A DNA stretch of 49,725 bases, taken from the NCBI GenBank assembly GCA_913055895.1, contig CAJXLE010000004.1, forward strand, positions 1-49,725, in the 5' to 3' direction. The notes under the pieces were generated by a model that did not search any database, had not been told where the DNA came from, and was given only the letters and a program-made list of their open reading frames with translations. The position numbers were made by a program, and so were the translations under genes. How positions within the stretch are numbered: the stretch's first letter is position 1; every line of letters begins with the position of its first letter. Source of the stretch: an uncultured Bacteroidota bacterium. GTDB taxonomy: Bacteria > Bacteroidota > Bacteroidia > Bacteroidales > UBA12077. Of this stretch, positions 34,895 to 43,698 are shown one piece after another.

Positions 34895-35692
34895 ATGGAC
34901 TATTACCGAGACCGTGTAGTATGGATCACCGGTGCATCTTCAGGCATAGGTGCAGCCCTGGCCGTTGAAATGGCAGGACGGGGAGCCCGTCTGGCCCTCT
35001 CAGGAAGAAACCGAAGGGAGCTGGAGGCTGTCCGGCACCAATGCCAGGCCAGCAATGCTCAAGCCGAAATATTTCCTTTTGATGTACAACAGGCATCTCA
35101 AATAACTGACGTGGCAGGGAAAGTACTCCGCCATTTCGGGCATGTCGATTTATTGATCAACAATGCCGGTATAAGTCAGCGATCAAGGGCTGTCGACACA
35201 CCCCTGCAGGTCGACCGTAAGATTATGGAGGTCAATTATTTCGGGAACATTGCCGTTGCCAGGGCTGTGCTTCCCCATATGCTTCGCAGGGGATACGGCC
35301 ATATTGCCATTACAACCAGCATAACCGGCCATTTTGGGTTTCCCCTGCGTTCAGCCTATTCCGCCTCCAAACACGCCCTCTGTGGATTTTATGAAAGCCT
35401 GCGTGCGGAGATGGCGGATCAGAACATACACATCACCTTCATCACACCCGGGCGAATACGAACCAGCATTTCCAGACATGCCCTGAATGAAGAGGGTAAG
35501 GAGCAGGGTGTGATGGATCCGGGACAGGAAAAAGGAATGCCAGCCGACCAATCGGCCCGCATCATCATAAAAGGTCTGAGAAGGCACAAACGTGAAATAC
35601 TGGTCGGCCGGAAGGAAATCCTGATGGTTTTTATTCATCGGTTTTTTCCCGGCATCTTTTACCGCATTGTTCGTAAAATCAGCCATATATAA
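34895..35692 (+). CDS. Short-chain dehydrogenase/reductase
   Basis: A 265-residue classical SDR. The cofactor loop is TGASSGIG (12-19), NNAG is at 89-92, the catalytic N114, S142, Y155 and K159 are all present, and 'PGRIRTSIS' follows. The C-terminal stretch 'RRHKREILVGRKEILMVFIHRFFPGIFYRIVRKI' is hydrophobic and basic, as in DHRS7-like membrane-associated SDRs. It begins 61 bases after copy 2 of the aldo/keto reductase on the same strand. Likely reduces a lipophilic carbonyl; the substrate is not determined. Confidence 0.88.
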   Translation: MDYYRDRVVWITGASSGIGAALAVEMAGRGARLALSGRNRRELEAVRHQCQASNAQAEIFPFDVQQASQITDVAGKVLRHFGHVDLLINNAGISQRSRAVDTPLQVDRKIMEVNYFGNIAVARAVLPHMLRRGYGHIAITTSITGHFGFPLRSAYSASKHALCGFYESLRAEMADQNIHITFITPGRIRTSISRHALNEEGKEQGVMDPGQEKGMPADQSARIIIKGLRRHKREILVGRKEILMVFIHRFFPGIFYRIVRKISHI

Positions 35693-35794
35693 ACACTCCC
35701 TTGGCGAATCTTTTCTGATTTTTTCCCGGTTTTTCTGGTTGCCGGAAAAGAATTTTTGGTTATTTTTCTACCGGCGATAAAATTTAAATAAGTG

Positions 35795-36883
35795 ATGGGA
35801 GAAAAGATCATTAGCGGAATACAGCAAATCGGAATTGGTATTGACGATGTATGGAAAGCCTGGAGATGGTACAACAGGATTTTTGGGACCGACATCCGGG
35901 TTTTTGAGGACAAAACGACGGCCAACCTGATGCTTCGCTATACGGGGGGTGTGCCACAAAAGAGGCATGCAGCGCTTGCCTTTAACCTGCAGGGTGGCGG
36001 GGGCTTTGAAATATGGCAGTATACCGACCGCAAGCCAATGGAGGCCGATTTTGATGTTCGCCTGGGCGACCTGGGTATCTTCGCAGCCAAGGTTAAATGC
36101 CGCGATGTTCACGACACCTACCGCCAATATGCGTCTATGGATGTGGACCTGCTGGGGCCGCCAAAGAAAGGGCCCGACGGGCATGAGACTTTCTTTTTGA
36201 AAGATCCTTTTGGCAACCTGTTCCAGGTGATGCAGGGCAACCATTGGTATAAGAATGAAAAAAAGCCAACCGGCGGTGCTTACGGAGCTGTCATCGGGGT
36301 TACCGACATAGAAGAATCCCGTAAAGTTTATACGGATATCCTGGGATACGACCAGGTGATTTATGATCAATACAGCCGGTTCGACGATCTGTCGGTTGTA
36401 CCGGGCGGCGACCATTCCCTTCGTCGTGTGTTGCTTACCCATAGCCAGCCCCGGGAAGGTGGTTTTTCCCCTTTACTGGGCGATTCGCGGATCGAGCTGG
36501 TACAGGTGGGGGACCGCAAGCCCGAAAAAATCTATCGCAACCGTTACTGGGGCGATCCGGGGTTCATCCACCTGTGTTTCGACGTCCATGGGATGGAACA
36601 GCTTAAACAAGAATGTGCCGGTTCGGGATATGCTTTCACCATCGACAGCAATGTACGTCAGGAAGACAGCCACAGTTTTGATATGGGCGATGCCGCCGGC
36701 CATTTTTCCTATATAGAAGATCCCGACGGCACCCTCATTGAGTTCGTTGAAACCCACCGTGTTCCCATTCTTAAGAAGCTTGGATGGTACATCAACCTGA
36801 AAAAAAGAGATCCTAAAAAGCCCCTGCCCAACTGGTTGATCAAAGCGATGTCTCTCAACCGCGTGAAATTCAGAAATAAGTAA
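35795..36883 (+). CDS. VOC-family protein with two glyoxalase-like domains
   Basis: This 362-residue protein is a tandem of vicinal-oxygen-chelate modules, roughly residues 5-150 and 165-330. Each ends in a 'DP(F/D)G(N/T)L(F/I)(Q/E)' motif ('LKDPFGNLFQVMQG' and 'IEDPDGTLIEFVETH'). Candidate metal ligands are the His/Glu of these and of 'GFIHLCF'. Members are lyases, dioxygenases or binding proteins. The ATG at 35795 is preferred to the GTG one codon before. A 60-residue basic C-terminus follows the second module. Same strand as the SDR, 102 bases on; a joint pathway is possible but not shown. Confidence 0.85.
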   Translation: MGEKIISGIQQIGIGIDDVWKAWRWYNRIFGTDIRVFEDKTTANLMLRYTGGVPQKRHAALAFNLQGGGGFEIWQYTDRKPMEADFDVRLGDLGIFAAKVKCRDVHDTYRQYASMDVDLLGPPKKGPDGHETFFLKDPFGNLFQVMQGNHWYKNEKKPTGGAYGAVIGVTDIEESRKVYTDILGYDQVIYDQYSRFDDLSVVPGGDHSLRRVLLTHSQPREGGFSPLLGDSRIELVQVGDRKPEKIYRNRYWGDPGFIHLCFDVHGMEQLKQECAGSGYAFTIDSNVRQEDSHSFDMGDAAGHFSYIEDPDGTLIEFVETHRVPILKKLGWYINLKKRDPKKPLPNWLIKAMSLNRVKFRNK

Positions 36884-37227
36884 ATTTTTACGTCAATCCT
36901 CACCCTGAGCTTTATTCCATCGCAGGGATGACCTTTTTTCCTGCCCCCTGGTTGTATGGAACGGCAGCAGAAAAATATTTATCTTTGATTTCCGTTTTAA
37001 GAACCTTTTGGCAGTCTTTTTTGTTTGGTTGAAAAATGCTCCTTCGGGCGGGGCGAGTTACACAAGAGCAAAACAAAAAAGAGGCCGTCTCTTGAAAGCC
37101 CTGCTTATGTAACCATATAGAAAAATCAGGGGAAGGTGAATGATATATTTTTCATTTTCCTTATTGACTGGAGCACAGGAATCAAGCTTTGAACCTGAAC
37201 GATATTTGTGAAAAAAACAGTTTATCC
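36884..37227. other. Intergenic stretch between the VOC gene and the LETM1-like gene
   Basis: No gene is seen. It is AT-rich, with runs of A and T. A short minus-strand terminator-like hairpin lies at 37071-37093. A TTG codon at 37189 is in frame with the next gene and could extend it by 13 residues. No repeats were recognised. Confidence 0.5.
37071..37093 (-). terminator. Minus-strand terminator-like hairpin without an obvious gene
   Basis: AAGAG (37079-37083) pairs with CTCTT (37089-37093) across a five-base loop. On the minus strand, CTCTT runs into TTTTGTTTT. No minus-strand gene is annotated upstream of it, so its use is unclear; a relic is possible. Confidence 0.35.
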
Positions 37228-37710
37228 ATGAAAGATGAAGAGAAGGAACGATCGCGTCTATATAAGCAATATGCCGAACAGGAAGGAAAGCAGAAAGAGG
37301 AGGAACATGTGAATTTTGCATACCGTTTTGCCGATGGTGCCAAACGTTCGGTGGAAGATTTTTTGCAGGGCATGGGTGAAGAATACAATGAAACCCTTGA
37401 GATGTCCCGCTTTTTCTTCAAGCTTTTAGAAGACAAGCTCCGACTGAGAGAGCGGGAAACACCACCATCCAAGGAGGAGGTAAAAAAGGCCATAGAGCAG
37501 TTAAAGGATATGGGGAGGGTTGGTGTTTTCGCTTCGGTGTCGATACTGCCTGGCGGTGGCTTATCGTTGCTGGGACTGGAAGTGCTGGCCAGAAAGTTTG
37601 GCGTCAAAAACTTCTCTTTTATCCCCTCGGCTTTTAGAAAGCGTTTGTACAAAGATGACAGCGGAAACCGGAACACGGCATTTCCACCGGAATCTTCAGA
37701 TAACGAATGA
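37228..37710 (+). CDS. LETM1-like domain protein
   Basis: This 160-residue protein (start ATG 37228; TTG 37189 is possible) has a charged, coiled-coil-like N-terminal half (residues 1-75). A C-terminal segment (80-140) follows: 'PPSKEEVKKAIEQLKDMGRVGVFASVSILPGGG..LLGLEVLARKFG'. The PGG turn, the preceding hydrophobic helix and the Pro-Ser-x-Phe end resemble the LETM1/RBD-like region of mitochondrial and Bacteroidota proteins. No membrane helix longer than about 18 residues is seen. Role unknown; in mitochondria LETM1 is linked to ion exchange and ribosome binding. Family call is moderate. Confidence 0.6.
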   Translation: MKDEEKERSRLYKQYAEQEGKQKEEEHVNFAYRFADGAKRSVEDFLQGMGEEYNETLEMSRFFFKLLEDKLRLRERETPPSKEEVKKAIEQLKDMGRVGVFASVSILPGGGLSLLGLEVLARKFGVKNFSFIPSAFRKRLYKDDSGNRNTAFPPESSDNE

Positions 37711-38171
37711 TCGGATTCCTGAACACACCACCCTTCTGATTGCTTGTCACATTTTTCTGTACCTGACCCAAACATTTGCCGTTTGTGCTTGTTTGAAATA
37801 CCAAACAACCTCCTCCCGTATTTCTTGGTGCAGGAACTGTTTTGCTCTCCTGCAACTACCCGTATTCATAAGGATTGGGTAAAAAAGCAGACATTCGTGT
37901 AATAAACCGGATGTTTGTGTGTCTAACATCGAAAAAGAACAGGAATTATAAAAGACATCTTTGCCATATATGGGTAGGAAAAGCCTTTGGATCAGGGCAT
38001 TGACGTTCGTTTTTCCAGCAAACACAACAGGATACACCCAGATAGACCTCCCGGTGCCGGCGGTTTGAGTATCATATAACCCTGTTATAAGAAGATGATC
38101 GGATGCACGTTCCCGCCACAGCAGGAAAATTGCAACCAGTCAGCATATTAAATAAAAATAAACATCTAAAT
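37711..38171. other. Intergenic stretch upstream of the outer-membrane receptor
   Basis: No gene is seen in 461 bases. A weak hairpin (37891-37897 with 37908-37914, seven pairs including one G-T) may end the LETM1-like transcript. I could not find a clear TAnnTTTG promoter. The in-frame extension of the next gene to 38103 lacks signal-peptide character and is rejected. Confidence 0.5.
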
Positions 38172-40622
38172 ATGAAAAGATTTTTTGCTATTGTATCACT
38201 GCTCTTGATTGTAAGCACCGGTGTTTTTGCCCAGGGGCCGGCAGAAGGTTCCCGCCGCTCACCCGGTTCCAAAGGTATGATTGAAGGTAAGGTTTTGGTC
38301 AGGGGAGATGGTCCACTGGAATATGCCAATGTAGCCCTTTACCGCCGGGGCGACTCCTCGCTGGTGACAGGTACGGTGACCGATGTGGATGGAGCCTTTC
38401 AACTGAAAAATGTACCGATGGGGAAATACTATATGGAGTTCAACTTCATCGGCTTCCGGAAGACCACCATGGATGATGTCCGGCTTACCCCTTCGGGAAG
38501 GAAAAAGGATATTGGCACGGTTTACCTGCAGGAGGCCACCCAGGAGATTGAAAGTGTTGAGGTGACGGCCGAAAGGCCCCAGGTGCACTATAAGGTGGAC
38601 AAGAAGGTGATCAACGTAGACAGGGATTATACGGCGGAAGGAGGCTCAGCCATCCAGGTGCTGGAGAACGTGCCTTCCATCCAGGTTGACATTGAGGGCA
38701 ATGTGGAACTAAGGGGCAGCTCCAGCTTCCGTGTTTTGGTCGACGGCAAGCCCTCTGTGCTGGAGGGCAGCGATGCCCTTCAACAGATCCCTGCCTCTAT
38801 GATAGATGATATAGAGATCATTACCAACCCCTCAGCCAAGTACGATCCGGAGGGAACGGCAGGCATCATCAACGTGATCATGAAGAAAGAACGTGATCCC
38901 GGTCTCAATGGTATGGTCAAGGCATCGGTGGGAAGCAACAATGCCTATGACGGTACCGTCAACCTGAATTACAGGGTAAGTGAGAAAGTGAACCTTTTTA
39001 CTACCCTGAACTACCGTGATTTTAACTTCGACATGGACGGGAGGAGCAACCGGGAAAACTATTACCCCGATACCACCTCTTTCCTTGATCAAAGGATGTC
39101 CAACACGATGGAGCGTGATGGCTATTCAGCCAAAGCCGGCATGGATTATCACTTCAACGAAACCAGCACCCTTTCTCTCTCGGCCAGGGCAGGCAACTTT
39201 AGCTTTGGCAGGGGAGGCTCCACCCGCATTGAATCCTATACGATGCCCGCATCGCAGCGCAGTTACGAGATCTCCTCCACCCATTTTGACATCAGCCACG
39301 ACTATGTGGCCTTTAACCTTGACTTTCAGAATAAGTTCAACGACAAGGGCCATAAGCTCGATGCCTCGGCAAACTATTCCTTTTCCGATAATCAAAACAA
39401 CAACAGCTTTGAAGAGGTGGATGCCACCTCGGAATGGGAGAAGCTCAACAACGATCCTTACCGGCAACGAACCCTCGAGACCAGTGATGAGGGTGAGCTG
39501 CAGGTGAAAATCGACTATGTGTTGCCCACTTCGGCGGGAAAACTTGAGGCCGGCTACCAGGGCAGGTACGACCGCAGAGACCAGGATTATGGTATGGAAA
39601 GTTTCCGGAGCGGATCGTGGGAGCAGTTGAGCAACAACAACGTGGAGTACAGCCGGATGATCCAGGCTCTTTACAGTACCTTCTCCGGGAAGGTGCTGGG
39701 TGTTGACTACAAGCTGGGTTTGAGGGGCGAATACACCGACCGCCTGCTTACCCAGAAAAGGCTTGATGAGGAATACGGCATCGACCGGTTCGACATTTTT
39801 CCCAGTGCCCACTTCTCCAAAAGCTTTTCACGCGGCGAACAGGTCTTTGCCAGCTACAGCCGGCGCATCAACCGTCCACGCAGCTGGTTCATCGACCCTT
39901 TTCAAACATACCGCGATCAGTATAACCTGAGACAGGGCAATCCTGCCCTGGAGCCTGAATACACGGATTCTTATGAAGCCGGTTACAAGAACACTTTTGG
40001 CAAATCGTTTGTCTCCCTCGAAGGCTACTACCGCAAAACCAACAACGAGATTACCCGCATCATGGAGCTGGGAGACAACAACACCATGATCCATACCTTT
40101 GAAAACCTGGATTCTGAGACCAACCTGGGGTTTGAACTGATGTTCAACACAAGTTTGTCCAAATGGTGGAACCTGAACGTCAGTGGCAACCTTTACCGTT
40201 TTGCCATCGATACCCGGATCAACGGGGAACAGGTGGAGAAGAAAAGCAACAACTGGAGTGCCAGGGCCAACAACACCTTTAAGCTTCCGATGGGCCTGCG
40301 GCTGCAGCTGATGGCCATGTACCGCGGTCCGTCCGTGACAGCACAGGGCAGCCGGGAAGGTTTCCTGATGACCAGCGCCGCCATCAAACAGTCGTTCCTT
40401 GACGACAAACTCTCGCTGACAGTCAGTGGCCGTGATCTTTTCCAAAGTATGAACAGGGAGATGACCTCTTCGGGACCCGGCTTTGAAAGCTTTGAATACC
40501 GTGAACATGAGTCGCCCATTGTCCGTTTTAGCGTGAGCTACACCATCAACAATTATAAACGTCAAAGAGACAGGGGACAGGGCGAAGGAGGCGATTATGA
40601 AGGCATGGACCAGATGTTTTAG
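38172..40622 (+). CDS. Outer-membrane beta-barrel receptor (TonB-receptor-like, OMP_b-brl_3 type)
   Basis: This 816-residue protein has a signal peptide (1-21, VFAQ) and a carboxypeptidase-regulatory-like beta domain ('IEGKVLVRGDGPLEYANVALY', about 38-115). A plug domain follows ('VDKKVINVDRDYTAEGGSAIQVLENVPSI', 'LVDGKPSV', 'ITNPSAKYDPEGTAGIINVIMKK', about 120-225), then a large barrel. It ends in an aromatic Phe, as expected for barrel proteins. There is no SusD partner, so it is the solitary kind, probably for a small ligand or metal. The start is moved from 38103 to the Met of the signal peptide. A good terminator follows. Confidence 0.9.
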   Translation: MKRFFAIVSLLLIVSTGVFAQGPAEGSRRSPGSKGMIEGKVLVRGDGPLEYANVALYRRGDSSLVTGTVTDVDGAFQLKNVPMGKYYMEFNFIGFRKTTMDDVRLTPSGRKKDIGTVYLQEATQEIESVEVTAERPQVHYKVDKKVINVDRDYTAEGGSAIQVLENVPSIQVDIEGNVELRGSSSFRVLVDGKPSVLEGSDALQQIPASMIDDIEIITNPSAKYDPEGTAGIINVIMKKERDPGLNGMVKASVGSNNAYDGTVNLNYRVSEKVNLFTTLNYRDFNFDMDGRSNRENYYPDTTSFLDQRMSNTMERDGYSAKAGMDYHFNETSTLSLSARAGNFSFGRGGSTRIESYTMPASQRSYEISSTHFDISHDYVAFNLDFQNKFNDKGHKLDASANYSFSDNQNNNSFEEVDATSEWEKLNNDPYRQRTLETSDEGELQVKIDYVLPTSAGKLEAGYQGRYDRRDQDYGMESFRSGSWEQLSNNNVEYSRMIQALYSTFSGKVLGVDYKLGLRGEYTDRLLTQKRLDEEYGIDRFDIFPSAHFSKSFSRGEQVFASYSRRINRPRSWFIDPFQTYRDQYNLRQGNPALEPEYTDSYEAGYKNTFGKSFVSLEGYYRKTNNEITRIMELGDNNTMIHTFENLDSETNLGFELMFNTSLSKWWNLNVSGNLYRFAIDTRINGEQVEKKSNNWSARANNTFKLPMGLRLQLMAMYRGPSVTAQGSREGFLMTSAAIKQSFLDDKLSLTVSGRDLFQSMNREMTSSGPGFESFEYREHESPIVRFSVSYTINNYKRQRDRGQGEGGDYEGMDQMF

Positions 40623-40665
40623 GCAGGATAGATAAATCTTTGTTGCGTTCCAGGTAAATTGCCTT

Positions 40666-40707
40666 TCGGCGGATTCCCTTCTATACAGGGGGTCCGCCGA
40701 TATCTTT
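40666..40707 (+). terminator. Terminator after the outer-membrane receptor gene
   Basis: TCGGCGGA (40666-40673) pairs with 40693-40700. The stem continues inward for five more pairs including two G-T pairs, and is followed by TATCTTTT. It is 44 bases after the stop. Confidence 0.78.
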
Positions 40708-40872
40708 TAACAGGGATTTGTTGCCTGAGGCATAAGGTTAAGCAAAATTCTTTGAAAAATGGGTGTTAATACGTAGGTTTATATACTATGACCGGGGTTT
40801 ACTTTTACTGATATTTTCAATACTTTTGTTGGGCTGAGGATGCAGGAATAAAAAAACAAAATCTGTTTGTAA

Positions 40873-41313
40873 ATGCCGGCCATGGAAGAAGAACATAAAT
40901 CGGACGATGCCGTTGGAAGCTTTTCTAAGCTGATAAACTCCCTTTACCAGATGAGGCTTGCGGGTAAGTACCAGGCCGCCATCGAGGCGATCGATGATGC
41001 CCTGTCAAGCCATTTTCATGTTGATCCGCCAGACAGCTCCCCCTTTCCAGAAGATTTCCTGAGCCAGGTTTATCAGGAACAGAATGAAATATCGATGGAC
41101 GGCAACGAATTGCTGGGCCGCTTGCTGACAGAGAAAGGCGATTTGCTCTATTGCCAGAACCGCTATAAGGAAAGCCGGCAGGTACTGAAGGATGCCCTGA
41201 ACGTCTTTTTTTATCTGAACGACCGGCAGGATTCCTTTTCCTTCCAGCGTATGAACAGGATGGTATGGATCAATCAAAAGATCAGCGAGATTGACAAAAC
41301 CGTGGCTTCCTGA
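40873..41313 (+). CDS. Small TPR-like hypothetical protein
   Basis: This 146-residue acidic protein is predicted all-helical. 'LYQMRLAGKYQAAIEAIDDALSSHF' (about 24-48) and 'LTEKGDLLYCQNRYKESRQVLKDALNVFF' (about 84-112) resemble tetratricopeptide-repeat helices separated by a Pro/Ser-rich linker. No signal peptide or membrane segment. Start at 40873 or at Met4 (40882). It stands alone on the plus strand and converges on pgi. Likely a protein-interaction module; partner unknown. Confidence 0.7.
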   Translation: MPAMEEEHKSDDAVGSFSKLINSLYQMRLAGKYQAAIEAIDDALSSHFHVDPPDSSPFPEDFLSQVYQEQNEISMDGNELLGRLLTEKGDLLYCQNRYKESRQVLKDALNVFFYLNDRQDSFSFQRMNRMVWINQKISEIDKTVAS

Positions 41314-41334
41314 CACCGGCTCACCCGTTCCTTC

Positions 41335-42684
41335 TTATTCCCCGTTTTCCCGAAGTTTTTCCATCAGGCGTTGCCTCTCTTTCTCATAGCCGGGTTTGCC
41401 AAGAAGTCCAAACATGTTTGTCTTGTAGGCTTCCACACCAGGCTGGTTGAAGGGCTCCACATCCAGCATGTACCCGCTTATGGCACAGGCTTTCTCGAAG
41501 AAATAGATGAGTTGTCCCAGGTTGTATTCGTCGATGCGGGGGATGGAGATGGTCATGTTGGGCACATCTCCATCGGTGTGGGCCAGGCGGGTGCCTTTTT
41601 CCGCCATGGCGTTGACCTCCTGCATGCGTTTGCCGGAGAGGTAATTCAGGTTGTCGGTGTCGTCGTTGGCTGGGGGCACGCTAAGGTGGTGCCGGGGTTC
41701 CTCCACCGACAGGATGGTTTCAAAGAGTATCCTTCTGCCTTCCTGTATGTATTGACCCATCGAATGCAGGTCGGTGGTGAACTGTGCTATGGAAGGGAAG
41801 ATGCCCTTGTGGTCTTTGCCCTCGCTTTCCCCGAAGAGCTGTTTCCACCATTCCATGAAGAAGTACAGGCGTGCCTGGTAGATGCCCAGTATCTCGATGG
41901 CTTTGCCTTTCTGGTAAAGGGCATTGCGCATCACTGCATATTGTGCAGCCGGGTTGTTATGGTATTCCACCTCCGAGCTCGTTCGTTGTCTCATGGCTTC
42001 GGCACCCTCCAGCAGCTTGTGAAGGTCATAGCCTGCCATGGCGATGGGGACCAGTCCCACGGGTGTGAGCACCGAATACCTTCCTCCCACGTCATCAGGT
42101 ATCACGTAACTTTTATAGCCACGCTCGTTGGTGAGTTTGCGCAGGGCACCCTTCTCCCTGTCGGTGACGGCTATGATGCGCCGGGATGCTTCCTGTTGCC
42201 CCTTCTTTTCTTCCAGGTGCTCCTTGAATATTCTGAAAGCTATGCCCGGTTCGGTGGTGGTGCCGCTTTTTGAGATGACCACAATACCATATTCACGGTC
42301 ATTCAACCACTCCCTGAGCTCATGGTGGTAGTCCTCATCAATGTTTTGTCCGGCGAAAACGATCTCGGGACGGGATTTGTCAGAGCCGAAATAGGGGGAA
42401 AGGGCTTCGATCACCGCTTTGGCGCCCAGGTAGGAACCACCTATGCCAATGATCAGCACCGTGTCGAGGTCTTTGGTAAAAGATTCAGCCGTGCGGGCCA
42501 TTTCGATGAGTTCTTCCCGGCTGGTTTGTTGCGGCAGGTCAAGCCAGCCAAGAAATTCGTCGGGATCGCCGCTTTTTTCCTCCAGCTTGCTGATGATGCG
42601 GGTGGTTTGATGCTGGAAAGCTTCCATGTCCCTGGGCTCTACATAGCCCTTGGTATCTGTTAGGTTGATTTTCAGTTCATCCAT
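41335..42684 (-). CDS. pgi: Glucose-6-phosphate isomerase
   Basis: Interconverts glucose-6-phosphate and fructose-6-phosphate in glycolysis. At 449 residues it is the short (Bacillus-type) form. Motifs: 'LIIGIGGSYLGAKAV' (sugar-phosphate loop), 'VISKSGTTTEP', 'VGGRYSVLTPVGLVPIA' and 'QFTTDLHSMGQYIQEG'. Catalytic Glu lies near 'WWKQLFGESEGKDHKG', and Lys in 'NQPGVEAYKTNMFG'. Last gene of lysS-gpsA-pgi, with six bases between gpsA and pgi. Confidence 0.96.
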   Translation of the reverse strand: MDELKINLTDTKGYVEPRDMEAFQHQTTRIISKLEEKSGDPDEFLGWLDLPQQTSREELIEMARTAESFTKDLDTVLIIGIGGSYLGAKAVIEALSPYFGSDKSRPEIVFAGQNIDEDYHHELREWLNDREYGIVVISKSGTTTEPGIAFRIFKEHLEEKKGQQEASRRIIAVTDREKGALRKLTNERGYKSYVIPDDVGGRYSVLTPVGLVPIAMAGYDLHKLLEGAEAMRQRTSSEVEYHNNPAAQYAVMRNALYQKGKAIEILGIYQARLYFFMEWWKQLFGESEGKDHKGIFPSIAQFTTDLHSMGQYIQEGRRILFETILSVEEPRHHLSVPPANDDTDNLNYLSGKRMQEVNAMAEKGTRLAHTDGDVPNMTISIPRIDEYNLGQLIYFFEKACAISGYMLDVEPFNQPGVEAYKTNMFGLLGKPGYEKERQRLMEKLRENGE

Positions 42685-42690
42685 GATGTG

Positions 42691-43698
42691 TTATTTAAGT
42701 CTGTTTGAAAGGAGTTTGACTTCAACAGCAGGGGATATGTTTTCATACAGGATGTGGTAAATGGTTTCACATATCGGCATATCGGCCTGGTAGGCTTTGT
42801 TGATCTCCATGATGCTCCTGCTGGCGTAATAACCCTCGGCAATCATGTTCATCTCCAGCTGGGCCGACCTGACCGAATAGCCCTTGCCGATCATGTTTCC
42901 GAAGGTTCTGTTGCGGCTGAACTGAGAATAAGCTGTCACCAGCAGGTCGCCCAGGTACACCGACTGGTGCAGATCCCTGGATATGGGGTGCACGGCTTCA
43001 ACAAATCTTTTTATTTCCTGCATGCCGTTGGAGATAAGCACAGCCAGGAAATTGTCGCCATAGCCCAGGCCATGACATATGCCGGCAGCAATGGCAAAAA
43101 TATTTTTCAGGATGGCGGCATACTCAGTGCCGTAGATGTCCTCGCTCACGTTGGTTTGCATATAATGGGTGCGCAATATGCGGGCCACATCCCGGGCCAG
43201 CTGTTGGTCCTGTGATGCCACCGTTAAGTAAGAAAGCCGCTCGAGGGCCACCTCCTCAGCATGACACGGTCCGCTGATCACCACGAAGCGTTGCAGATCC
43301 AAACCAAAAGTGTTGCTGAAATGTTCGGCCACAATGGTGTTGTCTTCCGGAATGATGCCTTTGATGGCCGATACGATGATCTTGTCGTTGAGGTCCTCCT
43401 GCAGACCCCTGAGGGCTTCTTTCAGAAAAGCCGCCGGAATGACAAAAATAAGTACATCCGATTCGCGCACAATGGCGTTGATGTCGTTGTAAAACTGTAT
43501 TTTACGGGTATCGAAGCTGATGGAGCTGATGTAGTTTTTGTTGTGGTGGTACTCCTTCAGGTATTCAATGTTGGAATGGTCGCGCAGGTACCAGTTGACC
43601 TGGTCCAGGTTTTCGTGGAGAATTTTCATGAGCGCAGTAGCCCAGCTGCCTCCACCAAGCACCCCGATTTTTTGGTTGGTTGCCATGTTCAGGTTCAT
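42691..43698 (-). CDS. gpsA: NAD(P)H-dependent glycerol-3-phosphate dehydrogenase
   Basis: Makes sn-glycerol-3-phosphate for phospholipid synthesis. N-terminal Rossmann motif 'VLGGGSWATALMK', 'HAEEVALERLSYLTVAS' and the catalytic Lys region 'YAAILKNIFAIAAGI' fit the family, as does 'NRTFGNMIGKGYSVRSAQLEM' in the C-terminal domain. The ATG at 43698 directly follows the lysS stop codon with no spacing; Met5 (43686) is where family homology starts. 335 residues is normal length. Confidence 0.93.
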   Translation of the reverse strand: MNLNMATNQKIGVLGGGSWATALMKILHENLDQVNWYLRDHSNIEYLKEYHHNKNYISSISFDTRKIQFYNDINAIVRESDVLIFVIPAAFLKEALRGLQEDLNDKIIVSAIKGIIPEDNTIVAEHFSNTFGLDLQRFVVISGPCHAEEVALERLSYLTVASQDQQLARDVARILRTHYMQTNVSEDIYGTEYAAILKNIFAIAAGICHGLGYGDNFLAVLISNGMQEIKRFVEAVHPISRDLHQSVYLGDLLVTAYSQFSRNRTFGNMIGKGYSVRSAQLEMNMIAEGYYASRSIMEINKAYQADMPICETIYHILYENISPAVEVKLLSNRLK

